This document shows, piece after piece, positions 1 to 8,284 of a stretch of 64,000 nt of DNA (the first letter of the stretch is position 1; each line of letters opens with the position of its first letter). The position numbers were made by a program, and so were the translations under genes. Origin of the DNA: Hyphococcus sp. (GTDB lineage: Bacteria > Pseudomonadota > Alphaproteobacteria > Caulobacterales > Parvularculaceae); the NCBI GenBank assembly GCA_028289605.1, contig JANQON010000002.1, positions 1 to 64,000 of the forward strand, read 5' to 3'. A model generated the notes under the pieces. The model worked only from the letters and a program-made list of their open reading frames with translations. It ran no database searches and was not told the DNA's origin.

Positions 1-109
1 TGACCTCTTCGCTGGTCGGCTGCGCGGCTTCAGGCGCCTGCGCGAAGCTGTTTCCAGCACTGAGAAGTGCGCCACACACAACTGAAATTATTGAAAAAAT
101 ACGATTCAA
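1..109 (-). CDS. surA: N-terminus of probable periplasmic chaperone SurA (partial)
   Basis: Only about 36 codons are present and the gene runs off the left edge. The product starts from a TTG codon at 109 with a short basic n-region (NRIFS), a hydrophobic core and an Ala-rich cleavage region ending near SFAQA, so it is an exported protein. In alphaproteobacteria the gene directly downstream of lptD is normally surA, the peptidyl-prolyl isomerase/chaperone that escorts outer-membrane barrels. The identity therefore rests on position and the signal peptide only; no PPIase domain is visible in the window. Confidence 0.55.
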   Translation of the reverse strand, partial: MNRIFSIISVVCGALLSAGNSFAQAPEAAQPTSEEV

Positions 110-249
110 CGTAACGCCGCCTTGTTGCTTAGTCTGTTGGGCACCCTGTTTAGCCTAGACGCCGGAAGACGAGCTTGTAGGCGAAAAGGATGTCGAAAAA
201 TAGGCGAATTTGCACCGCTTGCAAGCGTCGCCGCGGACGCCTCCGCCCG

Positions 250-2577
250 CTATTGGCTGACCAGGGATTTCAGCGTGAACGTGATCAGGAACGCCTCGTC
301 CGGCGCGAGGTTGGTGGTTCGCGTTCGGTCGCGCCGATAGGTGATCCCGAAAGTGGTGCATTCGTCTTCGTATCCGAGAGAAAAGTCCTGTCGGATCGTG
401 CTGTCGCTCTCCAGGTCCAGCCGCCAGGCCGCGCCGAGCCGCCAATTCCGCGTCAGCTTGACGCTCCCGCTCGCGGTCAGTTCTTCGCGGCGAACGAGAT
501 TGGCGTTCACATTCTCTTCATTGAGTCGAACATAGGAGACCCGTCCGTTGACCGGACCGGCGTTGAAATAGCCAAATGATTCGGCGCGGTCGAAACTGCC
601 GTCGCCGTCAAAGCGAAAGCGGTTCTCAAAACCAAAAAGACCCTTGTAACGAAAATTCAGGTTTCCAACGTAGTCCGACGCTTCGTCGCCAAGGCCGGTG
701 GAAAGGTCGAATGCGTCGGTTGGTTGAATCCTGAATTGCCTTCCGACAGCGCCTTCAAGCACAACGCCATTGTCCCACGTTGCTGACGCGGAGAGGCCGA
801 TATTCGCGCGCTGGCCGTCTTCGAACGCATCGAAGCCGGTTGCTTTGTTGTAGTCAAACAGCCCGGCGAAGTCGAACTCGATACTCTGAGAGTCCTCATT
901 CACGATCGTATCGTCGTTGATGTCCGCGGGGCTTGCGACAAGCTGCACGCGGGGCTCCAGCACAAAGCGCGCATTTCCTGCGCGCCGCGCCAGCGGGTAG
1001 GACCATTCGGCGCCGACAGTAGGGGCGAAACGCGCTTCGAACTCCACATCGTCTCCGCTGGCGAGGCCGGGGAAATCCGCAGCGCAGGACGCCAGGGGAT
1101 CGTTACAGATCTCGGTGCCTTCGTTGAGGTCCTGATAATAGTAAACGTCGCCCCGCGCTTCGGCGAAAAAGTGAAAACGATGACCGCCCGGCGTGATGAC
1201 GTCGCGGTCCCAATTAGCGGCGGCGGTAAAGCGTTGGGAGTCCGTGCCCGTTGTGCGATAAATCGATGCGATATTGGCGCCGACGGACACGTCGCCGCCG
1301 GCGACAATCTTTCCGAAATCGTGCGAGTAATCGATCAACGGCAGAATATACGGCGTTGTCTGGGAATCGTCTTGCGCGCGCAATCCCTGAAAAACGTAGG
1401 TGTCGATGGTCAGCCGAGAGTTCTCGCCGTTCCGGGCGAGTCGCGCATTAGAGCGAAGCTGATTGGTGGCGCCCCGGTCGAGGCGCTGTCGGATATCGCC
1501 TCTCCGCTGCACATTGTATCGTCTCAAATACGTGTCGTCGGACACGCGTTCGATATCGTAGCTTGCGCGCCACTTATCGCCGAATTCCTGATAGCCGCGC
1601 CCGAAATAGTGCCAACGCACGCCGGGAATGTCCTGTTCGTTGAACGGATTGCCCCCGTCGTCAAGCTGGGCGTTGTCGAAGTCGATCAGACCGCCCTGAA
1701 AGACATGATAGCCGCGCTTGAATCGGCGCCGATACTCGCCCTGCCACAAGACGCCGTCTTCGGCGGTGTATTTTGGATTGAAGGTCGCGTCTTCGGAATT
1801 GGACAGGGCGAAGTAGTAGGGAAGCTCAAAGTTGAAACCAAGGCGGCTGGACGCCCCGACGCTTGGCGTCAAGAAGCCGGACTGGCGTTCAACGGACGGA
1901 TCAGGCCCCTGGAGAAAAGGCGTATACAGGATCGGAACGCCCTTAAGTTCGAAAAACGCGTGATGGAAGCGCACGACCTTGCGCTCCAAATCGCGCGTCA
2001 CGCGTAAAGACTTGATGCGCCAGGTCGGGATTTTGGCGTCCCCGTCCCTGTCGCAGACATTGCATGCGGTGTATACGGCGCGATTGAGTTTCGTCCGAGC
2101 GCCCTGTTCCTGAACAGCGCTGGCGGCCGCCAGGCGGGCGTTGTCGACCAGGAGCGCAGAAAAGTTTTCCGCGATTCCGTCACGCAAGTCTCCCGACAGG
2201 ATGACCCGTCCCGCAAAGACGGTTTCCAAGTCCTCGTCGGTTATTGAGACATTACCCTCGGCTGTGACGACGTCCGTTTTCGGATCGTAAGTTAGTCGGT
2301 CTGCGCGCAGGTATCGTTCCCCGAAAAACGCGCGAACGTCTCCTTCGGCGATAATCGGGCCGTTTTCCTCGTCGCGATAGACGTTGTCCGCTTCGAAAAG
2401 AACTTGATCGATGGTTTCTTCTTCTGAAGCGTCTGCATCCGCGGCCTGAAACGCGTGGGCAGGGGCGAGAGACGCCGCCGCGCCGGCGAGCGCTGTGTTC
2501 AGAGCGAAGCGCGCGATGCGGGCGGGGCGGGCCAAACGTACTCCTGAATACCGAGCGAAAATGGCCTCGGCGGGCAT
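250..2577 (-). CDS. lptD: LPS-assembly protein LptD (OstA)
   Basis: A 775-residue outer-membrane barrel protein that, with LptE, inserts lipopolysaccharide into the outer leaflet. A signal peptide (hydrophobic stretch about residues 22-40) is followed by an OstA/LptA-like jelly-roll domain (about 50-165, with EGDVRAFFGE and EGNVSITDED strand repeats) and a long beta-barrel with the typical alternating pattern to the C-terminus (FTLKSLVSQ). A CNVC pair occurs at the start of the barrel domain, as in many alphaproteobacterial LptD proteins, and another Cys pair lies in a barrel loop. It follows lptG in the same direction across a gap of about 75 bp, matching the lptF-lptG-lptD-surA order. Length agrees with the family. 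The start at 2577 gives a complete signal peptide. Confidence 0.95.
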   Translation of the reverse strand: MPAEAIFARYSGVRLARPARIARFALNTALAGAAASLAPAHAFQAADADASEEETIDQVLFEADNVYRDEENGPIIAEGDVRAFFGERYLRADRLTYDPKTDVVTAEGNVSITDEDLETVFAGRVILSGDLRDGIAENFSALLVDNARLAAASAVQEQGARTKLNRAVYTACNVCDRDGDAKIPTWRIKSLRVTRDLERKVVRFHHAFFELKGVPILYTPFLQGPDPSVERQSGFLTPSVGASSRLGFNFELPYYFALSNSEDATFNPKYTAEDGVLWQGEYRRRFKRGYHVFQGGLIDFDNAQLDDGGNPFNEQDIPGVRWHYFGRGYQEFGDKWRASYDIERVSDDTYLRRYNVQRRGDIRQRLDRGATNQLRSNARLARNGENSRLTIDTYVFQGLRAQDDSQTTPYILPLIDYSHDFGKIVAGGDVSVGANIASIYRTTGTDSQRFTAAANWDRDVITPGGHRFHFFAEARGDVYYYQDLNEGTEICNDPLASCAADFPGLASGDDVEFEARFAPTVGAEWSYPLARRAGNARFVLEPRVQLVASPADINDDTIVNEDSQSIEFDFAGLFDYNKATGFDAFEDGQRANIGLSASATWDNGVVLEGAVGRQFRIQPTDAFDLSTGLGDEASDYVGNLNFRYKGLFGFENRFRFDGDGSFDRAESFGYFNAGPVNGRVSYVRLNEENVNANLVRREELTASGSVKLTRNWRLGAAWRLDLESDSTIRQDFSLGYEDECTTFGITYRRDRTRTTNLAPDEAFLITFTLKSLVSQ

Positions 2578-2652
2578 CGCCGGGGCGCGTTAACCTTCCT
2601 CGATAAATGGCATCGCCCGTCAGGTCCAGCGGCTTGGCCGGCGACCGCCGGC

Positions 2653-3750
2653 TTATCCGTCTTCAAGGTGCAGCAGCGCCGAAAGGGCGGCGAGACAGGC
2701 GATAACAGCCGGCGCCCAGGCCGCGAGCGTAACCGGAGCGATCTCCGATTCGCCCAGCGCTGTGGAGATTTCCGCCAGAATGTAGAGGGCGAAGCCGGCG
2801 GCGATGGAATAGAGAACAAGGCGCATCTGCCCGCCCATGCGGACGGGCCGCATGGAGAACGCGGCGGCGATCAGCACCATGGCAAGGAGTTTGAGCGGCG
2901 TCGCGCAGAGGTCGTGAAACCGGATCTGATATCTCACGGTGGGCAGCCCGGCCGTTTCGGCGAGTCGAATAAACTTGGGCAGGCGCCACAGCGAAACCGT
3001 TTCAGGCGCCTGCACACGCTCCTTAAGGTCGTCTGAAGAGAGCTCTGTCGGGATTGCATAGACCGGCGCCGCGCGCGGTTCATTGTCGCCGACGGACGTG
3101 ACTTGCGCATCATGGAGTTCCATGGTCTGGCCGGCGAGTATGGCCGCAGCGGCGTCGATGCGTTCGATGAAAACGTTTTCCGGCGTGAAACGCCAAACAG
3201 CGACAGTTTCCAGGGCCCCACGACTGCGGTCATGAACTTTGGCGTTGATAATGATATGCGACTGTTCGCTGCGCTGCCTCAACCAAATGCCGTCCTCGAA
3301 GACTTTGACCAGGTTGCTGGACTTGCCTTCCTGCTGCGCCTGAAGCGCCTCAGCAAAGGCGAGCATCCGCGACGAAACCGGGTCAATCACAGTGATGATG
3401 AAGACGCCGGCGACGGCGGCGAACAATGTCGGAGGCCCAATCAGGCGCCACACGGATAAACCCGCGGAGCGCATAACAGACAGCTCCGAACGCTTGTTGA
3501 GCTGATGGAACATCCAGATTGAGCCGAAGAGAAACACAAACGGAAACAGCGCCTGCGCCAGCGCCGGCGCTCGGAGCACGGTAAGCGTCACTGCAAGGCC
3601 GAACCCGGCATTTTCCGTCTTGCCGACAAATCTGAGATTTTCAATCAAATCGATCAGCAGGATAAGGCAGGCCAGGATCAGCAACAGCCCTCCCACCGCG
3701 AATACGGCGCGAAGCGCTATGTATCGAAACAAGGTTGCAGGCGGGGTCAT
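2653..3750 (-). CDS. lptG: LPS export ABC transporter permease LptG
   Basis: A 365-residue inner-membrane protein of the YjgP/YjgQ family. With LptF and the LptB ATPase it extracts lipopolysaccharide from the inner membrane. Three hydrophobic segments lie in the first 120 residues (for example FAVGGLLLILACLILLIDL) and three near the C-terminus, flanking a periplasmic jelly-roll-like domain. The sequence around residues 85-110 (NKRSELSVMRSAGLS) is the conserved cytoplasmic coupling region of LptF/LptG. The start overlaps the lptF stop by four bases (ATGA), so translational coupling is likely. LptG rather than LptF is chosen because it is the downstream member, next to lptD. Confidence 0.95.
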   Translation of the reverse strand: MTPPATLFRYIALRAVFAVGGLLLILACLILLIDLIENLRFVGKTENAGFGLAVTLTVLRAPALAQALFPFVFLFGSIWMFHQLNKRSELSVMRSAGLSVWRLIGPPTLFAAVAGVFIITVIDPVSSRMLAFAEALQAQQEGKSSNLVKVFEDGIWLRQRSEQSHIIINAKVHDRSRGALETVAVWRFTPENVFIERIDAAAAILAGQTMELHDAQVTSVGDNEPRAAPVYAIPTELSSDDLKERVQAPETVSLWRLPKFIRLAETAGLPTVRYQIRFHDLCATPLKLLAMVLIAAAFSMRPVRMGGQMRLVLYSIAAGFALYILAEISTALGESEIAPVTLAAWAPAVIACLAALSALLHLEDG

Positions 3751-4874
3751 GCGATCGCCTTTCGACGCCGACGCGACAAACGTCCAATCTGGAGCGGCGG
3801 AGCGTACAGCATGACAGTCAGTATAATGATGGCCTCCAGCGGAATGGCGTATACAAGCCAGTATCCGCCGTGTTCCGCGACAAGCCCCTGCGCCAGGAAC
3901 CCGCCGACCCGGAGCAAGAAAATCACGCCGCCCGCAGCGGCCATCCGCAAGAGATAGCCGCGGCGGCTGTAAGGCCCGCCGATCATGGCGTAGAGCCCGA
4001 TCAGGACATACGCGAAAGCATACAGCGGCCCGGCGTAGCGCGCATGCCCCTCGGCAATGAGCTTGCCGGCGTTCGCGCGGTCATAGGGTTTAGTCATGTC
4101 AGGGTTCAGAAGCTCGTGCGGATAGCGTTCGGTAAGCTCAAGCACCAGTTCCTGACGTCCGCTCTGATAGGCGGCGACGTTCAGGGCCAATTCTTCGAAC
4201 CTGACCATGTCGACCTCGCCGGTATCGCCCGAGCGACGCTGGATGTTTCCCTTGCGTAGAAACAGCATGGGCCCATTGTCCGTTTCGCGAAGAATTGCGC
4301 GCTCCGCCATATAGGTTTTGGGGTCGTCTGGATTGCGATAGTCGTTGACGAGCAAGCCGCTGAACTGGCTGCCTGGCCGCGCTTCGTCGATGTATATGGT
4401 GAAGCCGTCGACCAACGTCGTAAACTCCCCGCTGCGCAAAATTGAACTTGCAATATCGGCGCGGATGTCGGCGACCATCTCCTTCAGAACGCGGTAGCTG
4501 CGCGGCATGAGATCGACATTGACATAGAGGGTGGCCAGGGCGCCGACGGCGGTGAGCGCCAGAATTGGCGTTGAAAGGCGCCATCGGCTGACGCCGGCGG
4601 CGAACAAAACGGCAATTTCGCTGTCTGAGTGCAGTCGATACAGCGCATAGACGGCGGCGCCAAACAAGGCGAACGGGATGATGATGGCGAGCAGGCTCGG
4701 GATGATCAGGAACGAGAGTAAGGCGAAAGCCGCCAGCCCGGCTCCGTTTTCGACGACAATATCGATGCGCTGAAGGGTCTGGGTCATCCAGACAATCAAT
4801 GTCACCGACGCCAGGATGAGTATCAGCGGCGTCAGGCATTGGCGCAGGATGTACTTATCGAGGCTGTTGATCAC
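3747..4874 (-). CDS. lptF: LPS export ABC transporter permease LptF
   Basis: A 375-residue permease, partner of LptG. I chose the GTG at 4874, which gives the N-terminus VINSLDKYILRQCLTPLIL typical of the family. An upstream ATG at 5021 would add about 49 residues that look untranslated and would run through the divergent pepA promoter region. It has six predicted membrane segments, three at each end. A coupling-region motif (LHSDSEIAVLFAAGVSRWRL) lies near residue 100, and the periplasmic domain contains the DGFTIYIDEA strand. It is the first gene of the minus-strand lptF-lptG-lptD-surA run and is divergent from pepA. Confidence 0.95.
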   Translation of the reverse strand: MINSLDKYILRQCLTPLILILASVTLIVWMTQTLQRIDIVVENGAGLAAFALLSFLIIPSLLAIIIPFALFGAAVYALYRLHSDSEIAVLFAAGVSRWRLSTPILALTAVGALATLYVNVDLMPRSYRVLKEMVADIRADIASSILRSGEFTTLVDGFTIYIDEARPGSQFSGLLVNDYRNPDDPKTYMAERAILRETDNGPMLFLRKGNIQRRSGDTGEVDMVRFEELALNVAAYQSGRQELVLELTERYPHELLNPDMTKPYDRANAGKLIAEGHARYAGPLYAFAYVLIGLYAMIGGPYSRRGYLLRMAAAGGVIFLLRVGGFLAQGLVAEHGGYWLVYAIPLEAIIILTVMLYAPPLQIGRLSRRRRKAIA

Positions 4875-5015
4875 TGCAGCGCAGGGTCTTTCCTTATAGC
4901 GCGGCGACGCTAGAGTGCGGCGCAACTCCGGTCCCGCCGTAGCACAGATCGCCGGTACAAGAAATGAGTGGTCTTTGACCCGTCGGACCGACCGCAAAGA
5001 ACAACAGAGGGATTC

Positions 5016-6503
5016 ATGCAAATCACGTTCTCTTCCGCTGCGCTGCCCAAAACAGGCGCCATCGTTCTGCCGTTATTCGAAGACGGCAAGGCTACGGCCG
5101 CGTTTAACGCCGTCGACAAGGCGACCGACGGAGCGCTGTCGCGTGCTGTAAAGGCCGCGTCTTTCTCGGCGAAAACAGGCAAAGTACTTGAAATTGTGTC
5201 TCCCGGCGGATTGTCCAACGGGTATGTTTTCGTGGTGGGCGCCGGTGCGAAAAAGGACTTCAACAGTCTCGCCGCGCAGGCCCTTGGCGGCGCCGGGATG
5301 GCGCGCGTGCTGGCGACGAAAGAAAAAGCCGTTGTTTTCGCGCTGGACGGATTTGCCGGCGGCAAGATTACCGGCGGGGCAATGGCGGCCGAAATCGCCC
5401 ACGGCGCGCGGCTGCGGGCTTACCGCTTCGACAAGTATCGCACGAAGGAAGAAAAGGACGACAAGCCGACCGTCGGAAAGATTGTGGTCAACACGCCGGC
5501 GAAGGACGCTAAGTCTGAGTTTGCGTCGCGTGAGAAGCTTGGCGACGGTGTTTTCCTGACCCGCGATCTTGTTTCGGAACCGGCAAACATTCTGTATCCA
5601 GAGGAATTCGCCAGCCGCTGCAAGAAACTCGCCGAGCTGGGCCTGAAAGTAAAGGTGCTGGGCGAGGCCGAAATGACGAAGCTCGGCATGGGCTCGCTGC
5701 TCGGCGTCGGTCAGGGTTCCGTGCGGGAATCGAAACTCGTCGCAATGGAATGGATGGGCGCGAAAAAATCCGACCCCACCATCGCGCTTGTGGGAAAGGG
5801 CGTCACGTTCGATACAGGCGGGATATCGCTGAAGCCGCCCAAGGGCATGGAAGACATGAAATGGGACATGGGCGGCGCCGGCGCTGTAACCGGCGCAATG
5901 GCCGCACTTGCAGGCCGCAAGGCGAAGGCCAATGTGGTCGGCGTCGTCGGCCTGGTGGAAAACATGCCGGACGGCAACGCCCAACGACCGGGCGACGTGG
6001 TGACGTCAATGTCCGGTCAAACGATTGAGGTCCTGAACACGGACGCCGAGGGTCGGCTGGTGCTTGCCGACGCCTTGTGGTGGACGCAAGAAACCTACAA
6101 ACCCAAAACGGTTATCGACCTTGCGACTCTGACCGGCGCCATCATCATTTCTCTGGCGCATGAGTTCGGCGGCATGTTCACTCCCGACGATAAGCTGGCG
6201 AAACAACTGAACGCCGCCGCAGAAGCGTCGGGCGACAAATTGTGGCGGATGCCGTTGACCAAGGCGCATGACGACATGATCAAGTCCGACATCGCCGATA
6301 TGCAGAATATCGGCGGCCCCGGCGCCGGATCGTCGACCGCCGCCGCGTTTCTTGGCAGGTTTATCAAGGACGGCGTCGCCTGGGCGCATTTGGATATTGC
6401 GGGCATGGCCTGGAACACCAAGGACAAGCCGGTTTGCCCGAAAGGCGGCGCCGGCTTTGGCGTCGCATTGTTGGATGAGTTCGTCCGAGCGAACTACGAA
6501 TAG
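5016..6503 (+). CDS. pepA: Leucyl aminopeptidase (peptidase family M17)
   Basis: A 495-residue cytosolic metallo-aminopeptidase that removes N-terminal residues from peptides. The M17 signature NTDAEGRL is at residues 341-348, and the metal-binding and active-site region KGVTFDTGGISLKP lies about 265-280. The N-terminal macro-like domain is present. The start is the ATG at 5016, with AGAGG at 5006-5010; an upstream in-frame ATG at 4968 lacks support. It heads an operon with the DUF1499 gene (3-base gap) and holC. The pepA-holC pairing is common in proteobacteria. Multifunctional PepA proteins also bind DNA in Escherichia coli, but nothing here tests that. Confidence 0.96.
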   Translation: MQITFSSAALPKTGAIVLPLFEDGKATAAFNAVDKATDGALSRAVKAASFSAKTGKVLEIVSPGGLSNGYVFVVGAGAKKDFNSLAAQALGGAGMARVLATKEKAVVFALDGFAGGKITGGAMAAEIAHGARLRAYRFDKYRTKEEKDDKPTVGKIVVNTPAKDAKSEFASREKLGDGVFLTRDLVSEPANILYPEEFASRCKKLAELGLKVKVLGEAEMTKLGMGSLLGVGQGSVRESKLVAMEWMGAKKSDPTIALVGKGVTFDTGGISLKPPKGMEDMKWDMGGAGAVTGAMAALAGRKAKANVVGVVGLVENMPDGNAQRPGDVVTSMSGQTIEVLNTDAEGRLVLADALWWTQETYKPKTVIDLATLTGAIIISLAHEFGGMFTPDDKLAKQLNAAAEASGDKLWRMPLTKAHDDMIKSDIADMQNIGGPGAGSSTAAAFLGRFIKDGVAWAHLDIAGMAWNTKDKPVCPKGGAGFGVALLDEFVRANYE

Positions 6504-6506
6504 AAA

Positions 6507-6962
6507 ATGAAGACTGTGACCTTAATTCTCAGCGCCCTTGTCCTTCTTGCCGTGCTCGGCGCGGGCGGCTTTTTCTATCTCGCTCAGAAATCGAAAACCG
6601 GAAACGCGCCCGGTCTGGCGGATGGCGTGCTTAGTCCTTGTCCGTCTTCGCCAAACTGCGTCGTCAGCGAGACCCACGCCGACGACAAACACCGGGTCGC
6701 ACCGTTGCCTCTCAAGGCCTGGGGCGAAGCGCCGGGCGTTATCGAAGCCATGGGCGGTGTCGTGGTCGTACGAGACGAAGGCTATATTGCAGCAACTTTC
6801 GCATCGAAAGCGATGGGTTTTGTTGATGATGTTGAGCTTCGCAAAGCGGACAACGCGGTGCATATTCGATCTGCGTCGCGTGTTGGATATTCAGACGGCG
6901 GCGTTAACAGGGCGCGGGTTGAGCAGCTGCGATCGTTGCTCGACCGTTCGTCAGAAGGATGA
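6507..6962 (+). CDS. DUF1499 domain protein, membrane-anchored
   Basis: A 151-residue protein with an N-terminal membrane or signal segment (LILSALVLLAVLGAGGFFYL, residues 6-25) followed by a DUF1499 domain. The domain hallmark PCPSSPNCV appears near residues 44-52, and the later strands (GYIAATFASKAMGFVDDVE, SASRVGYSDGG) match the family. No biochemical function is established. It lies three bases after pepA and its stop overlaps the holC start by four bases (ATGA), so the three genes are translated as a unit. Because the hydrophobic segment has no clear cleavage site, I read it as an N-terminal anchor with the domain in the periplasm. Confidence 0.85.
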   Translation: MKTVTLILSALVLLAVLGAGGFFYLAQKSKTGNAPGLADGVLSPCPSSPNCVVSETHADDKHRVAPLPLKAWGEAPGVIEAMGGVVVVRDEGYIAATFASKAMGFVDDVELRKADNAVHIRSASRVGYSDGGVNRARVEQLRSLLDRSSEG

Positions 6963-7414
6963 GTGAGGTTCTGTTTTACCACCTGGAACGCGCGTCCGTC
7001 GAAGACGTGCTGCCCGGCCTTCTGGAAAAAACGTTGGCGCGAAAGTGGCGCGCCTGCGTGCAGTCGGTTTCCCGAGAGCGGGTTGAGCGCCTTGACGCCC
7101 ATTTGTGGACCTATCGGGATGAGAGCTTTCTACCGCACGCGGCCGGAGCCAGAGATGACGGTCCGGACCAACCGATATGGATCACTGACAACGAGGAAGC
7201 GCCGAATGATCCACAGGTTTTGTTCCTTATCGACGGCGCGCGGCGAGACGCTGCCGCGGTTAAAGACTTCGAACGGTGCGTCCTCATTTTCGACGGGCGC
7301 GATGACGAGGCCGTGACGGATGCGCGCGCCTTTTGGAAGGCGGCGAACACCGCCGGCCTCGCTACAACCTACTGGAAACAGTCAGCACAGGGAAAGTGGG
7401 AAAAGCAGACCTAG
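6959..7414 (+). CDS. holC: DNA polymerase III chi subunit
   Basis: A 151-residue subunit of the clamp-loader complex that links the polymerase III holoenzyme to single-strand binding protein through psi. Family features seen are the opening VLFYHLERA strand, the Lys/Arg-rich SSB-facing helix region (RKWRACVQSVSRERVERL), the LWTYRDESFLPH segment, and QPIWITD followed by PQVLFLIDGA. Length is normal. Its start overlaps the preceding DUF1499 gene. It ends three bases before the stop of the convergent mucR-type gene, so there is essentially no room for a separate terminator. Confidence 0.93.
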   Translation: MSEVLFYHLERASVEDVLPGLLEKTLARKWRACVQSVSRERVERLDAHLWTYRDESFLPHAAGARDDGPDQPIWITDNEEAPNDPQVLFLIDGARRDAAAVKDFERCVLIFDGRDDEAVTDARAFWKAANTAGLATTYWKQSAQGKWEKQT

Positions 7415-7417
7415 GCC

Positions 7418-7888
7418 TTAACGCCGCCGTGAGGCGCTTTTCTTGGCTGTTTTGCGCTTTTTCGTCGACTTGCGCTTCGTGCTCGCCGTTCCGAGGCCAA
7501 TCTGTTTTGCAACTTTGGAACGGTGCTTGGCGTAGTTAGGAGCCGTCATCGGATAATCGGCGGGCAGGCCCCATTTGCGGCGATACTCTTCCGGTGAAAG
7601 GTCGTAATGGGTGCGCAGATAGCGCTTGAGCATTTTCAGCTTCTTGCCGTCCTCAAGACAGATGACGAAATCTGGCGTGACGGATTTGTTGATGGGCACA
7701 GCCGGTTCGCGCGAGTGCGCGTATGCGGCGCCTTCTTCGGCGAGGCCGGCGACCGCGCCGTACATTTCATTTAACAGACTCGGCAGTTCGTCGGCGCTGA
7801 CTTTATTATTGCTGACATAGGCTGCGACAATTTCGCTAGCGAGGGCGATCGCTTCGCTGCGGTCTCCGCCATCTTTGCGCTCTGACAT
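7418..7888 (-). CDS. MucR/Ros-family transcriptional regulator
   Basis: A 156-residue DNA-binding protein of the Ros/MucR family, which represses exopolysaccharide, motility and cell-cycle genes in alphaproteobacteria. The C-terminal half carries the family core CLEDGKKLKMLKRYLRTHYD followed by LSPEEYRRKWGLPADYPM and a basic Lys/Arg/Ser tail. Compared with Ros (ligands Cys79, Cys82, His92, His97), the first Cys is kept. The second is Asp, the first His is Tyr, and the last HH is HY, so canonical zinc binding is probably lost. The start is the Met of MSERKDGG at 7888; the earlier ATG at 7942 adds an unconserved stretch. It is convergent with holC and divergent from glyA. Confidence 0.9.
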   Translation of the reverse strand: MSERKDGGDRSEAIALASEIVAAYVSNNKVSADELPSLLNEMYGAVAGLAEEGAAYAHSREPAVPINKSVTPDFVICLEDGKKLKMLKRYLRTHYDLSPEEYRRKWGLPADYPMTAPNYAKHRSKVAKQIGLGTASTKRKSTKKRKTAKKSASRRR

Positions 7889-8284
7889 TCTGTCTCTCTC
7901 TCCTTGCAAAACCCCAAGTATCGATTTTTTGTTCAGTAGCATTAAGCTAGTTCAACCGGGTTCGAACACTCCCCATCCATTGGACTGATTGGCGGTAGCG
8001 ATGCGACCAAGTAAAATCAACTACCGGACGCAGGAAGGGCGCGTTTTTCTCAATTGTCGGGTCATAGTTTTTTTCTTTCCCCAATATTGGGCGGACATTT
8101 CAAGAAACAACCGCTGAACTGTTATCAAGAGTATGGGAGCAGCGTCTTGGTTTTCGCCTGATTTCGCCTTTCGGCGACGCTATGGCGCTAGTACTGAAAA
8201 ACCGGTATTGACCGGCCCCGGGCTAACGCCCAGGCGTCCCGAATCGGAGTGGAACGGTCCGACCGCAAAAGGAGAAACGAAGAG
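7889..8284. promoter_or_regulatory. Divergent intergenic region between mucR-type gene and glyA
   Basis: About 400 bp without a gene. It holds a perfect 12-bp palindrome CCCAATATTGGG at 8080-8091 in an AT-rich stretch, a candidate regulator site. Near glyA there is a run of short stem-loops: CGCC/GGCG at 8165-8176, CCGGT/ACCGG at 8202-8215 and GGGC/GCCC at 8220-8231. The glyA ribosome-binding site AAAAGGAG is at 8267-8274. I see no clear sigma-70 promoter and no match that I can name to a known riboswitch. Confidence 0.5.

Noticed and set aside
1171-2007. A 278-codon plus-strand frame inside lptD
   Set aside because: It is antisense to the conserved LptD barrel; no domain or start signal.
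8130-8284. Glycine riboswitch upstream of glyA
   Set aside because: The conserved tandem glycine aptamer core could not be recognised; only short generic hairpins are seen.
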